From Enchytraeus crypticus (lineage: Eukaryota > Annelida > Clitellata > Enchytraeida > Enchytraeidae): a stretch of 64,000 nt of DNA. Each line of letters begins with the position of its first letter. Positions within the stretch are counted from its first letter, which is position 1. A program made the translations under genes and the position numbers. The notes beneath the pieces were generated by a model that worked only from the letters and a program-made list of their open reading frames with translations, did no database searches and had not been told where the DNA came from. Shown in pieces: positions 11,301 to 21,884 of the stretch. The stretch is taken from assembly GCA_905160935.1 (NCBI GenBank), contig CAJHZI010000533.1:1166501-1230500 (forward strand), in the 5' to 3' direction.

Positions 11301-12282
11301 GACTGTCTCAAATCCTCTCTGTCCTACATCATATCATCGGTCAATCCCCTTTAATTTCTGATTACTTTAATATTTTCAAATATGATGTAGCTACTGTACT
11401 AACTATTCAGCAGAAGTTTCTATAAAAATCAATTTCCGACAGTTGAGGCTGACGTTGTCTCCAAGGCTTGCATTTGTTTTTATATTCTGTTTAGGTTTGA
11501 CAAAAGTTACCCCTTTTTCATGTTGTAATATAATTTTTTTAAATATTTTATTAAAATATTTCTGCTACTAGTTTTTAGTGATACTATGACACTTGACACG
11601 TGATATGATAGTGACGACACGATAATGATTCTGATGCAACTCGGCTTATGATGATGATGATGATGATGAACACTTGTAGTCATTATTATTTTGATTGTCT
11701 GTGCCGGACGTGGTTAGTAGTTAAAACACTGACAGCAACACAAATAATATAAAGCTAAACTTTATTTTTTTTTAGCTTTAGCACAAATAATGTTATACAA
11801 CATAATATGCTTGTAGCGACCGTTAAAATCAGCAATTCAATTGTCATTAATATCTGTACAGAACGTGTAGTAGGAACACTAATAGCAGTTGTGTTATCAT
11901 TGTTATTGTGTCTCTATCTGTGCAGAATTTGTAGTAAGGACACTACTAACAGTTGTTATCATTGTTATTACGACTATATCTCTGCAGAGCTTGTAGTAAG
12001 GGCAGTACCAACAGATGTTCTCATTGTTAATGCGACTAGATGGGCTCTTCCGTCACTGACATCGCTTTCGAGTGAGGAAACTGACATTAACATTAGCTTT
12101 ACCAGGTTTATATCTGTACAGGACTCGGCTGCTCGACCGTCATCTCGCCGGACACCGCGTCGCTCAACGCTGCTCAGATACTCGCTCTCAACGATCACAT
12201 GGTCTGGGCGAAGCTGAGAGCCTCTCAGCTCAACACCTGGGTTGATCTGAGGCAGGCCGATAAGAAGATCTGCGTCAACTGA
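3972..12282 (+). CDS. PAICS: Bifunctional PAICS: SAICAR synthetase / AIR carboxylase
   Basis: Cytosolic de novo purine enzyme: carboxylates AIR to CAIR, then joins CAIR with aspartate to give SAICAR. Coding exons: 3972-4014, 4765-4971, 5934-6112, 6640-6847, 7821-7990, 9964-10141, 10993-11151, 12122-12282. All phases agree, giving 434 codons, near the usual animal length of about 425. Exons 1-5 (residues 1-269) are the SAICAR synthetase domain: [48 protein letters not shown]. Exons 6-8 (270-434) are the AIR carboxylase domain: [28 protein letters not shown], and QADKKI near the C-terminus. The phase-0 boundary between exons 5 and 6 coincides with the domain boundary. The GSxSD nucleotide loop reads GSAAD. 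Donors after exons 3 and 6 are GTCTG. The exon 4 donor is tandemly triplicated, and the last acceptor and the stop codon adjoin arrays. Confidence 0.96.
4131..4615. repeat. Direct duplication flanking a C element in PAICS intron 1
   Basis: About 70 bases at 4131-4203 recur with few changes at 4550-4615, sharing AAGGAACCGTT and TTGTACAAATTGTAC. A C element (4210-4497) lies between them. The duplicates are too long for a simple target-site duplication. Confidence 0.75.
4210..4497 (-). mobile_element. C element, near full length
   Basis: Read on the minus strand it starts CCCCGTGTTGTGTCCGGGTT and ends in a short (GAT)n tract. It shares blocks with 10697-10928, 52410-52705, 57808-58075 and 61951-62240. 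It encodes no protein. Confidence 0.85.
5196..5330. repeat. (TA)n microsatellite in PAICS intron 2
   Basis: Interrupted TA tract. Long isoleucine/tyrosine reading frames across it on both strands are low-complexity shadows. Confidence 0.95.
6379..6624 (+). mobile_element. SINE A copy 3, abutting the PAICS exon 4 acceptor
   Basis: Full-length SINE A: A box TAGCGTAAGGGTAAC at 6391, B box GTGGGTTCGAATCCC near 6456, usual tail ending TGTGTTTACTTT. The 8-bp repeat CTTTACAT flanks it (6371-6378 and 6625-6632). The right-hand copy is followed directly by TGCACAG and exon 4 at 6640, so the SINE tail and duplicated target now form the pyrimidine-rich end of intron 3. Confidence 0.85.
6829..7018 (+). 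repeat. 62-bp tandem array containing the PAICS exon 4 donor
   Basis: Units start at 6829, 6891 and 6953 (periods 62 and 62), with the first bases of a fourth at 7014. Each unit has the last exon bases (GGGATCGACATGATTAC) and a GTGAGT donor, at 6848, 6910 and 6972. Only the first donor keeps the frame; reading on meets TGA at 6901-6903. Confidence 0.95.
8008..8175 (-). mobile_element. C element fragment
   Basis: Partial C element in PAICS intron 5, starting 18 bases after the exon 5 donor, with the GAT-end blocks and the middle block but without the CCCCGTGTTG end. It runs into LINE sequence. Confidence 0.75.
8190..9130 (+). pseudogene. Non-LTR retrotransposon reverse transcriptase fossil
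   Basis: Decayed ORF2 remnant in PAICS intron 5. Frame-shifting translations give the catalytic-box relic YADGQGMVA (normally YADD) just after a stop near 8281, then [40 protein letters not shown] and VTNEEVLE. This order matches the C-terminal half of invertebrate non-LTR reverse transcriptases. An F-family repeat interrupts it at 8683-8745. Stops and frameshifts show it is dead. Confidence 0.8.
8683..8745 (+). mobile_element. F-family repeat nested in the LINE fossil
   Basis: (ATA)n followed by the F core, TTAACGTCCGTTTCCTCA, then GATGATGTCAGGG. Confidence 0.7.
10697..10928 (-). mobile_element. C element with 16-bp target-site duplication
   Basis: Flanked by a perfect 16-bp direct repeat, GATTTAGATTAACCAA (10681-10696 and 10929-10944). 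With the (GAT)n end, this points to LINE-type target-primed insertion. It lies in PAICS intron 6, about 50 bp upstream of exon 7. Confidence 0.85.
11243..11350 (-). mobile_element. C element fragment
   Basis: Truncated GAT-end part of the C element in PAICS intron 7. Confidence 0.65.
11851..12121 (+). repeat. Degenerate array of the PAICS last-exon acceptor motif
   Basis: Three diverged units of about 62-65 bp, each carrying a TATCTSTRCAG acceptor-like motif (AG near 11861, 11925 and 11987) and a shared GTTNTCATTGTTA block. The true acceptor TATCTGTACAG ends at 12121. A SINE B core fragment (12036-12106) separates the array from it. Confidence 0.65.
12036..12106 (+). mobile_element. SINE B fragment beside the PAICS exon 8 acceptor
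   Basis: SINE B 3' half: CGTCACTGACATCGCTTTCG, GAGGAAACTGAC and AGCTTTACCAG. It ends about 15 bp before the exon 8 acceptor AG. Confidence 0.8.
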
Positions 12283-12425
12283 TTTACTGCAGCTGATTCA
12301 CTGCTGCTGATTCACTGCTGCTGATTCACTACGGCTGATTCACTACAGCTGATTCACTGCAGCTAATTCACTGCAGCTGATTCACTGCAGATGATTCACT
12401 GCAGATGATTCACTGTAGATGATTC
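12268..12425 (+). repeat. 15-bp array starting at the PAICS stop codon
   Basis: About nine copies of a 15-bp unit close to CAGCTGATTCACTG. The last coding bases plus stop (CAACTGATTTACTG) are the first, slightly diverged unit. The array lies in the 3' UTR. Confidence 0.9.
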
Positions 12426-14093
12426 AGCACAGTGAGAAAATACTTGTGGAAACATTCCTGGGTCGGCGCTCTGGAGTGTGGAGAAGATGAACAAGTTAAC
12501 TATGTTGCTGATGATATTGTTTATTTTTCACACGAGATCTTTGTCATAGCGACGAGCATCTGAAGTATTGCGAGAGACTCCTCATTTTTTGTGGAATCAC
12601 GTGACTGTTAAAAAATACTCCATCTTTTGCTGAAAATATAAGTAAACGCATGCTTGTGTATAATAAAATGATATCTCTAAGAACTGAGCCAAGGGCGAGG
12701 TGTTGGTATATGTACACTGAAAGAGTCAAAATTTATGATAGTTTTAATCTTTAATTTCTAAAAATTTCATTGTCTCAGAAGAAATTTCGAGTGGGTCGAA
12801 ATAATTTTACCATCAAAAGATCATGTTTTCCCCTACATATGTTTAATAAACTAATTCAGTTTGTCTTTCTGCAGTTCCTTCAAGTACATATCATGTGTAA
12901 CATTCTAATTTAGATTTGTAACATTCTAATTTAGATGTAAAATTAAGTGAATTAATCGATGAAAACTACTGTGGAAGGTTGTTTATAATACTTTGTAAGG
13001 TATCAAATAACGTGTTATATATTTTCATGTCATATTTCTGGCCCTAATTTAATAATATATCCCAACGGAGTATTTGCTATAAAATTCTGTGGTTTGGGTT
13101 TAAACCTCCAGTCTGCCTTTTATTCAATTTTTTATTAATTTTAGAATTTTGTACAAGTATTCCAGGCGCTGTTTATAATTTACAAATATGAAATAACCTT
13201 GTGTTATTATACCAATATTCGTTTTGAAAATATCACTTTTTTGCCTTCAGGAGGAACTTGTGGTGTGAACAGTGGTTATACATGTACGTATACTCATTAT
13301 CATCTTCCCTTAAATTCCAGGTTAACTAGGATCAGGATACTAACAATGGTAAAACTTATACCATTTCGCTTAAATAAAGAGTTGGCGATCTGACCTTTAA
13401 TTAGTAGAATAAATAATATGTGTTTCAGTAATTCTAGCTTTCGGTGGACCATTGTAAGCTTAGCTCTATCATAGTTTCGAACGATTAACGTAATCATGGC
13501 TTTGCATAGTGTTTTCCATCATATACATTCCTATATTTCTGTATCCGGTAAAGTAATAATTAACTTAAGTGCCGTGGCGTTAAGTGTTTTAATTGAGTGA
13601 TAAACGTGCCTTTAAATCATCATGTTAAGGTTTACTGCAACAATATGTTAGATTGCATTCTGCTTGTTTACGTTACTTTCTATTTACACATCATGTTAAA
13701 TTGCTTTGTATTTTTTATGTTACTTAATCTTTTGTGTTCAGAGCGCATTAATAAAAATGTAGAATCTCTAACACTGTGTCTCAAACTTTAATTCTCGAGT
13801 GTAGGATCTCTGGGTTATCTTCGTTGGTCAATGGCGCTCGAGAATTTTGTATAATATGCAAATGTTCTTATTAGAACATTTGATTGACGGCCATTAAAGT
13901 CAGTTTTCATTAACGAATGGGTTAAGAGCTGCCAAGCCTTCTGTAAACGATGATCCTTATATAATATAAATATTTGGTTATTGCTTTAGTAATAGCTAAA
14001 AGCAAATAATAAGTACATTTATATATGCCCTGCTTTATGCAACATGCCACAGTAGCGCTACAAGTGCAGTTAATTGTATGCTCGATCTTACAG
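12426..14093. other. PAICS 3' flank
   Basis: Possible PAICS poly(A) signals AATAAA at 12845-12850 and near 13750. A small C fragment lies at about 13288-13340. Nothing else was recognised. Confidence 0.5.
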
Positions 14094-14210
14094 AAAACGT
14101 TTGAGTTTCGTCAGGAAGCTATAAAGGGATGGGTCAAGCAAGTAGATCTGGATATCACTTCCAAGTTTAACGCTCCTGGCTTTGTACCGATACAATTTGA
14201 TTCGAAATGA
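14094..14210 (+). CDS. Orphan terminal-exon candidate
   Basis: A CTTACAG acceptor (ends 14093) opens a 38-codon frame in phase 0 that ends in TGA at 14208-14210. It encodes FEFRQEAIKGWVKQ, then ITSKFNAPGFVPIQF near the C-terminus. The composition is that of a soluble protein end, unlike the surrounding low-complexity frames, but I do not recognise the family. No upstream exon was found. Phase 0 would permit splicing from PAICS exon 5 but not exon 7. It may be a real last exon, an alternative 3' end or chance. Confidence 0.3.
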   Translation, partial: KTFEFRQEAIKGWVKQVDLDITSKFNAPGFVPIQFDSK

Positions 14211-14574
14211 TTTCACATGTCTTCTTAAATAACCTGAATTATCTCAAAATCTTGAAATCAGTAGAGAAGGTAAATTATAATCAGTACCATTTACAGACGT
14301 GTTCTGGATTATGATGTCTTCTTTGACTGAGAAACTGTATTTAAAATGTTGAGTTCTAGAATGCTGTTGTAAGCAGAGTTACGTGAGGATGCTATTTCTC
14401 TTCTTTGAATTACTACTGTAATGGAGCCCTGTTTTCTATTTAAAGAGTTTATTGCTTTATAGCCTATTTCTCTTGTCTAACCTGTCTCCGCTTTGAAATT
14501 GTTGATTACTGTTCGTTGGTACTGAACGGTTTAAATATTAATTAAGTATAATTATTTACGTCCAATATCCAATC

Positions 14575-15545
14575 TATCATACCTTTCCAAACTCACTGAG
14601 AGATTAGTCTTTTGTAGACTCTCCACCCATCACAAATCAAATGGCGTCGTCAATGAATACCAATCGGCATACAGCAAACATCGTTCTACTGAAACTGTTC
14701 TTCTCTCAATATACAACACCATCACCAAAGCCATTTGCACTCAGCGTGTCACTGGACTCTGTACTCTTGATCTCTCTGCGGCCTTCGATACCGTAGATCA
14801 CCAAATCCTTCTACATCGTCTTTCCTCTTGGTTTGGTATCCACGGCAATGCCTTACATGGTTTACCTCATATCTTACCGATTTACTCTCAGCGTAAAAGT
14901 GCAAGAGTACACCTTCCAACCTCAAGTGCGGTGTGCCTCGGGGCTCTGTTCTTGGTCCAATCTTCTTCAACCTCTACACTACACCTTTAAGCTCCTTGAT
15001 TTCCTCTCATTCACTCGATCACAAAACTATTCGCTGACGAAACTCAGCTATACACATGCTTCACACCCCACTCCAATTCTGATGCCAAAACATGCCTACA
15101 GCAATCCTTCAGTAGATATCTTCATGGATGTCTCGTCTATACAGTCATCTACTAGGTCCACTGAGTTAATTACTCTCGAGCGACCTAGCATTCTCCTCGA
15201 AGTAAGCTCTCCAAGCGCTCCTTCCATCACACTGCTCCTCAGATCTGAAACTCTCTTCCTTCCTCTTTGCGTACCATCTCATCTTCTCCTGATTATCCCT
15301 TTCTTCTATATGAACAGTTTCATAGACGGCTGAAGGCTTTTCTCTTGACCTCTCCCATTAAGCCATTTCACAGGAACTGAGACCAACACGTAACCTCCAT
15401 TCCACTAGTACCATTCCTCGGACTGAATTCCCGGATTTTGGCTTGAACCGTTTTTGGACCCACACTCTGCTGGTCGGGTTGAATTGTGTTCCATAGTGCT
15501 CAATGTTGTCATGGACGGCAGTAGCACTCTAATTCTGTTGTTGTA
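14575..15545 (+). pseudogene. CR1/RTE-like LINE fossil with D tail
   Basis: Frame-shifting translations give RSTETVLLSIYNTI, TGLCTLDLSAAFDTVDHQIL, RLSSWFGIHG, LFADETQLYT (relic of the YADDTQLY box) and LLYEQFHRRLKAFL, ending in the D-family tail (15415-15545). The AFDTVDHxIL motif is typical of CR1/RTE-type reverse transcriptases. Many stops; inactive. Confidence 0.8.
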
Positions 15546-16082
15546 TTTATTGGTTTATAATATGCCGTCAGAAACAGACTTAAATACCCGAGAAAAGTTA
15601 CTAAAAACCCTATTCAACAGTTTCCATGCCGGCATTACGTAAATCATTCGCAATTCTTTGAAATCCAGTTAGTTCACTAATATAACTTTTAAATTCGCAT
15701 AAATTTACCAAATTGCCATGTAGGCTATTGTAAGATTACTCTGAAAGTTAATGTTACATGCAACATTTCTGGTTGCAGTTAAACCTGTGCTTAGAGAAAA
15801 GTTTAGAGGTTCGACCTCGCATTCTGAGCTACATTGTTTTTTACTCACTGTCTTCCCGCATTTAGAGTGGGAAATTATTCATTGTACGTCTACTGCCTTT
15901 TTAGGATGGATTAGTCATTTCTCATTCTTTATCTCCATTATTATTAACCATTATTCACGTTATCCGTTAGCACCATGGTAAGCGTATCACTTGCCAGTCT
16001 TACAATACCCGGACGATCGACCGTTGACTTTTCTGTTATACAGTCTATAGCCATTTCCTAATTATATAATATAACAACAATT

Positions 16083-16280
16083 AGAGTGCTACAGTCATCA
16101 ATGACAACATCGAGCACTATTGAGACAAAATCAAGCCGGCGAACAAAAAAAGAAGGTCCAAAAACGGTGCAAATTCCAAAATCCAGAAATTCAGTCCAAA
16201 GTAAAGTGAGTTAAAGAAAAGGTGGTTTAGGCGCAGGTCGCTGCTCATGGACACTGGATGGAAAAGAGAGATGGAAAAGT
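16083..16280 (-). mobile_element. D-family LINE tail, reversed
   Basis: Reverse complement of the D tail: TAGAGTGCTACAGTCATCAA, ACAACATCGAGCAC, AAAACGGTGCAAATTCC. Close in sequence to 16720-16900. Confidence 0.7.
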
Positions 16281-16719
16281 CATAGGAATTGCTAATTGTG
16301 GACTGTTGGTGTCAAAAAGTTTGATGGCGATCATGACTAATAAAGTGTTTTGCTTGTATCTAATTAGCTGGTACTTATAACAGAATAAGTATTGCTTTTC
16401 TGAGCAATTTTGACAGCTAACCTCTTTTTATGCCCAACAGATTTTGAAAAAAATAAAGATAAACTTCGAATCTTATTACTTGTTCAGCCAAAATAAATAG
16501 TAAACATTGCAAATATGTTAATATTGTAGATGTGCAATATTATAAATAAAATCTTATAAATTTGTATTGTTACCGTTTATAATAAAATTAAGTTGACAAG
16601 CACAAGGTGATGACTTTAATTTTTAAATTAAAAGGATTTAAAACTGCAGTTGAACTTCTTAAGTGCTAAAAAAGCTAAAGCTTAAACTAAGTTTGATAAT
16701 AATAATAATAATAACAATT

Positions 16720-17330
16720 ATAGTGCTACAGTCATCAATGACAACATCGAACACTATTGAAACAAAATCAAACCGGCGAGCAAAAAGAAGGTCCAAAAAC
16801 GGTGCAAATTTAAAAATGCAGAAAATCAGTCAAAAGTAAAGGGAATTAAAGAAATGGAGGTTTAGGCGCCGGTCGCAACTCATGGACACTGGATGGTCAA
16901 AGAGAGATGGAAAATATATGTCTTCTACTGCCTATGGAACTGCTCATAGGAAAGCAAAGGTCGATGTGATTCAAACGAAGATTTCCGAAAATTGAATGGA
17001 AGAGAATACCAGATCTGCGGTGCAGCATGCTGGAAAGAATGATTAGATAGCTTAGAGCGTGAAGGTAAGCTAGGTCTCATAAGAGTAAGTAATTGAGAAG
17101 ACCGAGTAACAGCAGGCTGCATCACTATAATCAAGTGAGTTACACAAGTTTGTCCAGGGATGGTGATGGACTTACAGGTTAACGAAGCTATTTTGTAAAT
17201 GATACGCTCTTTAATATTTAGCCAGTGAAAGATTTTAAATGGGCGTAATATGTGAGTACTTGGAACTGCAAGAAATTGCTTGCTCAAGAGAATTCTGAAC
17301 AATCTGCAACCGATCAATCTCACAGCTCAA
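16720..17330 (-). pseudogene. LINE 3' end: C-terminal ORF plus D tail
   Basis: On the minus strand, an open frame of about 130 codons (17323-16925) reads HWLNIKERIIYKIASLTCKS, RPSLPSRSKLSN, HAAPQIWYSLP and LLSYEQFHRQ. This is the usual end of CR1-type LINE proteins. The D tail follows (16900-16720). It ties the dispersed D fragments to their parent LINE. Confidence 0.8.
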
Positions 17331-17514
17331 TCTCACAGCTAAGGAGATTTTAAAACAGGGAATTGCAATAGTACAACTTCAATTGCACAAGAGCAGCACC
17401 AATTGTAGCAGCTGTCTCACGTGATGAATATGGACGTATTCGACGAAGATCACAGATAAGGAAGAAACAGATCACGGATAAGGAAGAAACGGATAATGAT
17501 GTTAGTTCCCCTCC

Positions 17515-17595
17515 ATAACTTGTTAGTGACGGAGAGATCCTGGATTTGGACCATGCACCTACTGATCCGCTATCGAACAACTGGCCAACAAGCCT
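17515..17595 (-). mobile_element. Diverged SINE B fragment
   Basis: TTAGTGACGGAGAGATCCTGG followed by CTACTGATCCGCTATCGAAC matches the reversed SINE B head with drift. It lies between LINE pieces. Confidence 0.5.
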
Positions 17596-17639
17596 CCGTT
17601 TCAGCCCGTATGTATTTTCAAATTCAGGTTTGCATCGTT

Positions 17640-17755
17640 GATCGGATTTTGGCTTACACCTTTTTGGACCCCACACTCTGCTCATCGGATTGGATTTGGT
17701 ACCGCAGTGCTCATTGTTGTCATGGACGACAGTAGCACTCTAATTCTATTGTTGT
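17640..17755 (+). mobile_element. D-family LINE tail
   Basis: Contains CACACTCTGCTCATCGGATT, GTTGTCATGGACGACAG and TAGCACTCTAATTCT, then (TTG)n. Confidence 0.7.
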
Positions 17756-17839
17756 TGTTGTTGTTAGTCAGAGAGTTTTGGCTGTATAAATTACGATCCA
17801 ATAAAAATATTTATTAAATTGCATTGAACCAGAAGCCAC

Positions 17840-18010
17840 TGTTAGTGATGTCCCAGGTTCGATTCTCGTTTATTCTTCACATTTATTTTCCTAAATTTAC
17901 TAAATTTCAGGAGTATTCAAGAGTATTTTAGGATGAAGGTTAGGGCAAGGGGTAGGAGTTGGGCCAGGGATAGAATTATTTAACTTTTTATTGTTTACTT
18001 TTTAAATTTT
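17840..18010 (+). mobile_element. tRNA-derived repeat E, copy 1
   Basis: B-box-like CAGGTTCGATTCTC, then AT-rich sequence and GGTTAGGGCAAGGGGTAGG. The same order occurs at 37898-38095. Confidence 0.5.
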
Positions 18011-18019
18011 GTAACTATA

Positions 18020-18925
18020 GCAAGCTGCTATCCTCTGCTGCTCGTAGCTGGCAGCTTTTGTTTACTTGTTTTTGGTCACACAATATCCAGCGACGTTAAT
18101 TGTTGGTACTGATACCATCAAGTAACCTGATTCTTTATATCATTGGCTGGCCTTATTTACTGAGGTATTTTGTTATAAAATAATCTATTAAATAGTTTTT
18201 TAAATATTAATAAATAAAACATTTTGGCATAATTGCAAGGCACATTCAATGAATCATGAATTCATTCAGTGATGCATTTATGTTAAATATACATTACCAT
18301 ATTTTCTAGCAATGTTTACTTAAGATTCATATGGAACACAAAAGGTAACTTTTATCCAGAGAACAAAAACAACACTAAGCACTAAACATATGGAGATGGA
18401 AATAATGTTAAACTTGATGAAAACTTCACATATTACCAAGCTTTTGCTTAAGATCTGAACTCCATTCTAATCGAAAAAGAAAGAATCTGCATTCATCACG
18501 TAAATTCTGGTGATTGCAGTCGGCAGCAAAGTAAAGAACCGTCATTGGACCTAATGATTGATTATGAATATTAACTAAAATATATTAAATATAGGCTACC
18601 TTTCTATTTAAGCCAATATTTAAATTGTTGATCTCCAACTGATGAACATGGAACAGGACCGATCATTGTACTTTTGTGCTTTTTATGCCTAGAATAAGGT
18701 TACCTCTTTCACTCGTACCTACCATACCTGAAATCCCAAGTTTAAACTCTACATTTCATGTAAAAGCATCTCTACATCGAATGGTTTCTAATAATTTTCC
18801 GACTTATGTGTTGCTAGACATAGAAGTGACATACTTATGAGTGCTAGACTTGTGAATCAGTTAGTTGCTTGACTATGGAGCTTTAAGTGCAGGGTTCATA
18901 TCCAGTGTTGCGGGTTCTTGAGCCA
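18020..18925. other. Upstream flank of the ClC gene
   Basis: AT-rich sequence with no recognised exon or complete element. Confidence 0.5.
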
Positions 18926-18927
18926 TC

Positions 18928-19233
18928 CCATTGGCTTTACTCGATCACGGATCGGTAGGTGGGGGGTTCAAATCCTGGGCTCGCCCGTCACTGACATCAC
19001 TTTCGAGTGAGGAAACTGACGTTAACCATATCTTTACCAGCTTTTTAAGCTTGGAAGCGGCTATTAGACTTAAAACTATATCTATTCTTTCATTTTAATG
19101 TATGCTACTAGTGAATGAGTTTGTCAATGTTATTGTTGTTGCTGTATTGTATCAGTTTTGTACTGTTAAAAGCTTACCTCGCAACAAGTGTTACTCTCAT
19201 TTGAAGGAAACAGAGTCGTTGTTCAAGCATGTT
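18928..19233 (+). repeat. SINE B plus about 200-bp flank, duplicated at 21889-22208
   Basis: A SINE B copy (18928-19049) is followed by about 185 bp of non-SINE sequence. The same combination recurs at 21889-22208, apart from point changes and one 16-bp gap. This copy ends about 160 bp before the proposed ClC start codon. Confidence 0.85.
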
Positions 19234-19394
19234 CAGATTAGGAATATCTGACTACCTGAACTGATCAGTAATACTCTCAGTATTTAGTCGCTAGATAAGA
19301 CTTTACCTTTCTAGTCATATACCTAGTCTCGGAGTGTCTGCTAGTTGTTGAAAACAAATATCACTAGTTAGATGACTAGTCGTACAGGATAGTC

Positions 19395-19563
19395 ATGGAG
19401 ACGGATATACTGGTGAATGCTATGGACAGTATAGAGCTACACTATAAGGCTGTCACGACCGATGTGGTGGGAAGTGCTTCCACGCAGAATTCATCGAGTC
19501 ACGGGAAACTTGGCAGTGATCATCACGACGATCTGCTTCATCATGGGTCAGATAAATCCTTTG
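19395..19563 (+). CDS. ClC candidate first coding exon
   Basis: ATG-initiated open exon of 56 codons plus one base, ending at a good GTATGT donor in phase 1. It encodes an acidic, His/Ser-rich segment ([19 protein letters not shown], later [15 protein letters not shown]), like the variable cytosolic N-termini of ClC-3 isoforms. Phase fits the exon at 25596 and also exon 4 directly. No homology proof. Confidence 0.5.
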
Positions 19564-21823
19564 GTATGTTTCTCTCTTTTTTAATAGCATTAATTACAAT
19601 AAATAAAAATAGATTTATATAAGTGCAAATTATAGAGGTTTCTATAATTCTGTCTTTATGCTGTCCAATTCCTCTGATTCACTTTTGCATCTTCTGCAAA
19701 GTAAAGTAAACACATACTATAGTGAAATGATTAACTCTGTTGATATCTATCACTTTCAATATCACATGTTTAAACCATTAGGCAATTTAGACCATTTTCC
19801 GTATAACCAGTCCAGTGAATGTCCGAAATTTTACTCTCAGATTAGCGCGGCTGGGATTCGAACCCGCGAGGGTTCAATTCAACTCAGTATCTGTCATTTA
19901 AAACTACATGACTTTACCCCTAGGCTGTTAAGACATTCAAATTGACATGCAGCAGTCACTCACTGCCTAGTAATTAAGCCTTGCTGCAGGCAAGCCTGTC
20001 ACAGATGTCTCTTTGTTCAGTATCAGGAACTGGCTCTGTATGAAAAGAGTACCTGCATTTGTTGTTATATAATAGTCCTTCAGCTGTCTTCCATAGTAAT
20101 TTTCTTTCATTTTCTAAAGAATAAATTGACAATAAAGAATAACATGAAATGAAACAAAATTACTCAAAATAATAATTTATGAAAATTCTTATCAGTTATA
20201 AAGCACGGCAAAATAAATTAATCAAGCCGTAAAACTGTTATATACAATTTTCTTTGATCTAATTGTCACTTGTTCCTGATCTGGAGTCTTCATTTAGCTC
20301 TAAGTTTGGCCCTAGATCTTTGGAGCCCTGTAAATTGAAGCTCCTAAACCAGTGCTTTTGGAGCTCATTGTGTGCATGTTTGTGCTGTGTACTTTCCACT
20401 GTTTTACTAATATTTATGTTATTTTGAGTATATGACAGATCTTGAGATTAATTGAACTCTTGCGGGTTCGAATCCCAGCCGCGCTGATCTGAGAGTAAAA
20501 TCTCAGAAATTCACGGGACTGGTTATACGGAAAATAGTCTAAATTGCCTAACGGTTTAAACATTTGGTATTAAAAGTGATACATATCAACATAGTTGATT
20601 ATTTCATTTCACTATAATGCGTATTTGTATAGAACAAAATCTTTTAATGTATCATCATCATCATCAGTTCCTTGAGTTCTGTACAGAACATAGGGCGGCA
20701 ACATTCCTCCATTCGTTTCTATCACCAGCAATCTTCACAGCGTCTTCCCATGAAATGTTTAATGATCTCAAATCCTTGTTGATCATATTTAGCCAAGTAC
20801 TTCTAGGTCTTCCTCGCTTCCTTTTTCCTTGAGTTAGCTTTCAGTTAACTGCAGTCTTTGCGTATCTATCCTCAGACATTCTCAGTAAATGACCTAAAAA
20901 CCTCAACCTTCTCTCTGAAACTATTTCATCTAATTTTCTTTGTCCACTCCTTTCAAGTACTGTTTCATTTTTGACGTGGCCCCAATAGTGGATATTTAAA
21001 ATTCTTCTGAGACATCTTTGTTGAAAACAGTTTAATTTGTGCTTTATTTTATTAGAACTTTACCAGGTTTCACATGCATACATTAAAAACTGGTTGAATA
21101 ATTGTTGAATTTATTTTTATCTTTAATTGCTCCTCTATTTTATTACTCTTCTAAATATATTGGAGCTTTTGGAATACTTCATATGCTTTACCGATTCTAC
21201 ACTCCACATCTCTTTCACTTGATCCTTTTTGCGATATTGTACTGCCTTGATTACGTGAACTTTTTTACCCTTTCAACCTCGCTTTGATTAACTCTTATCG
21301 TGAGTATGTCTGTCTCTGCAGTTGTGAGGATTTTTGTCTTTTCAGGGCTGATTATTAATCCAACTTTTGCAGCATTTTCTTCTAATGCTCATGTCATTTG
21401 TTGTTGTTGATGACTGTCGTTTGCTAGTAAAGCTATATCGTCTGCAAAATCAAGGTCAGTTAATTTCCTATGACCCGAGTTTATTCCCCATTCTCTTTCT
21501 TCAAAAGCTTTTAAAGTATAGAAGAAATCAATTTTCTGAACAGTTTAATCACTGGTGAATGCTGGCTGAATGGTTTAAAATATAATAAGTGCCAATATTA
21601 CGTAATATTCTATTGTAGGAACTAAATTGAAAATTTGTTTTGCTATTGAAAAGGGCCAAGGCTAATTTTCATCTTGATCATATGCAGCTGCTTCCTGGAC
21701 TTCTGATAAATTATTCAGTACTGACCTTAATTAACAATCGTTTAGTCCTCAAGCCTACAGACTGTAAGCCATTTTGTGTGCGAGGTAGTTTGCTGTAAAA
21801 TGTGATCTTATTTGTACAAGGCA

Positions 21824-21884
<61 letters not shown>

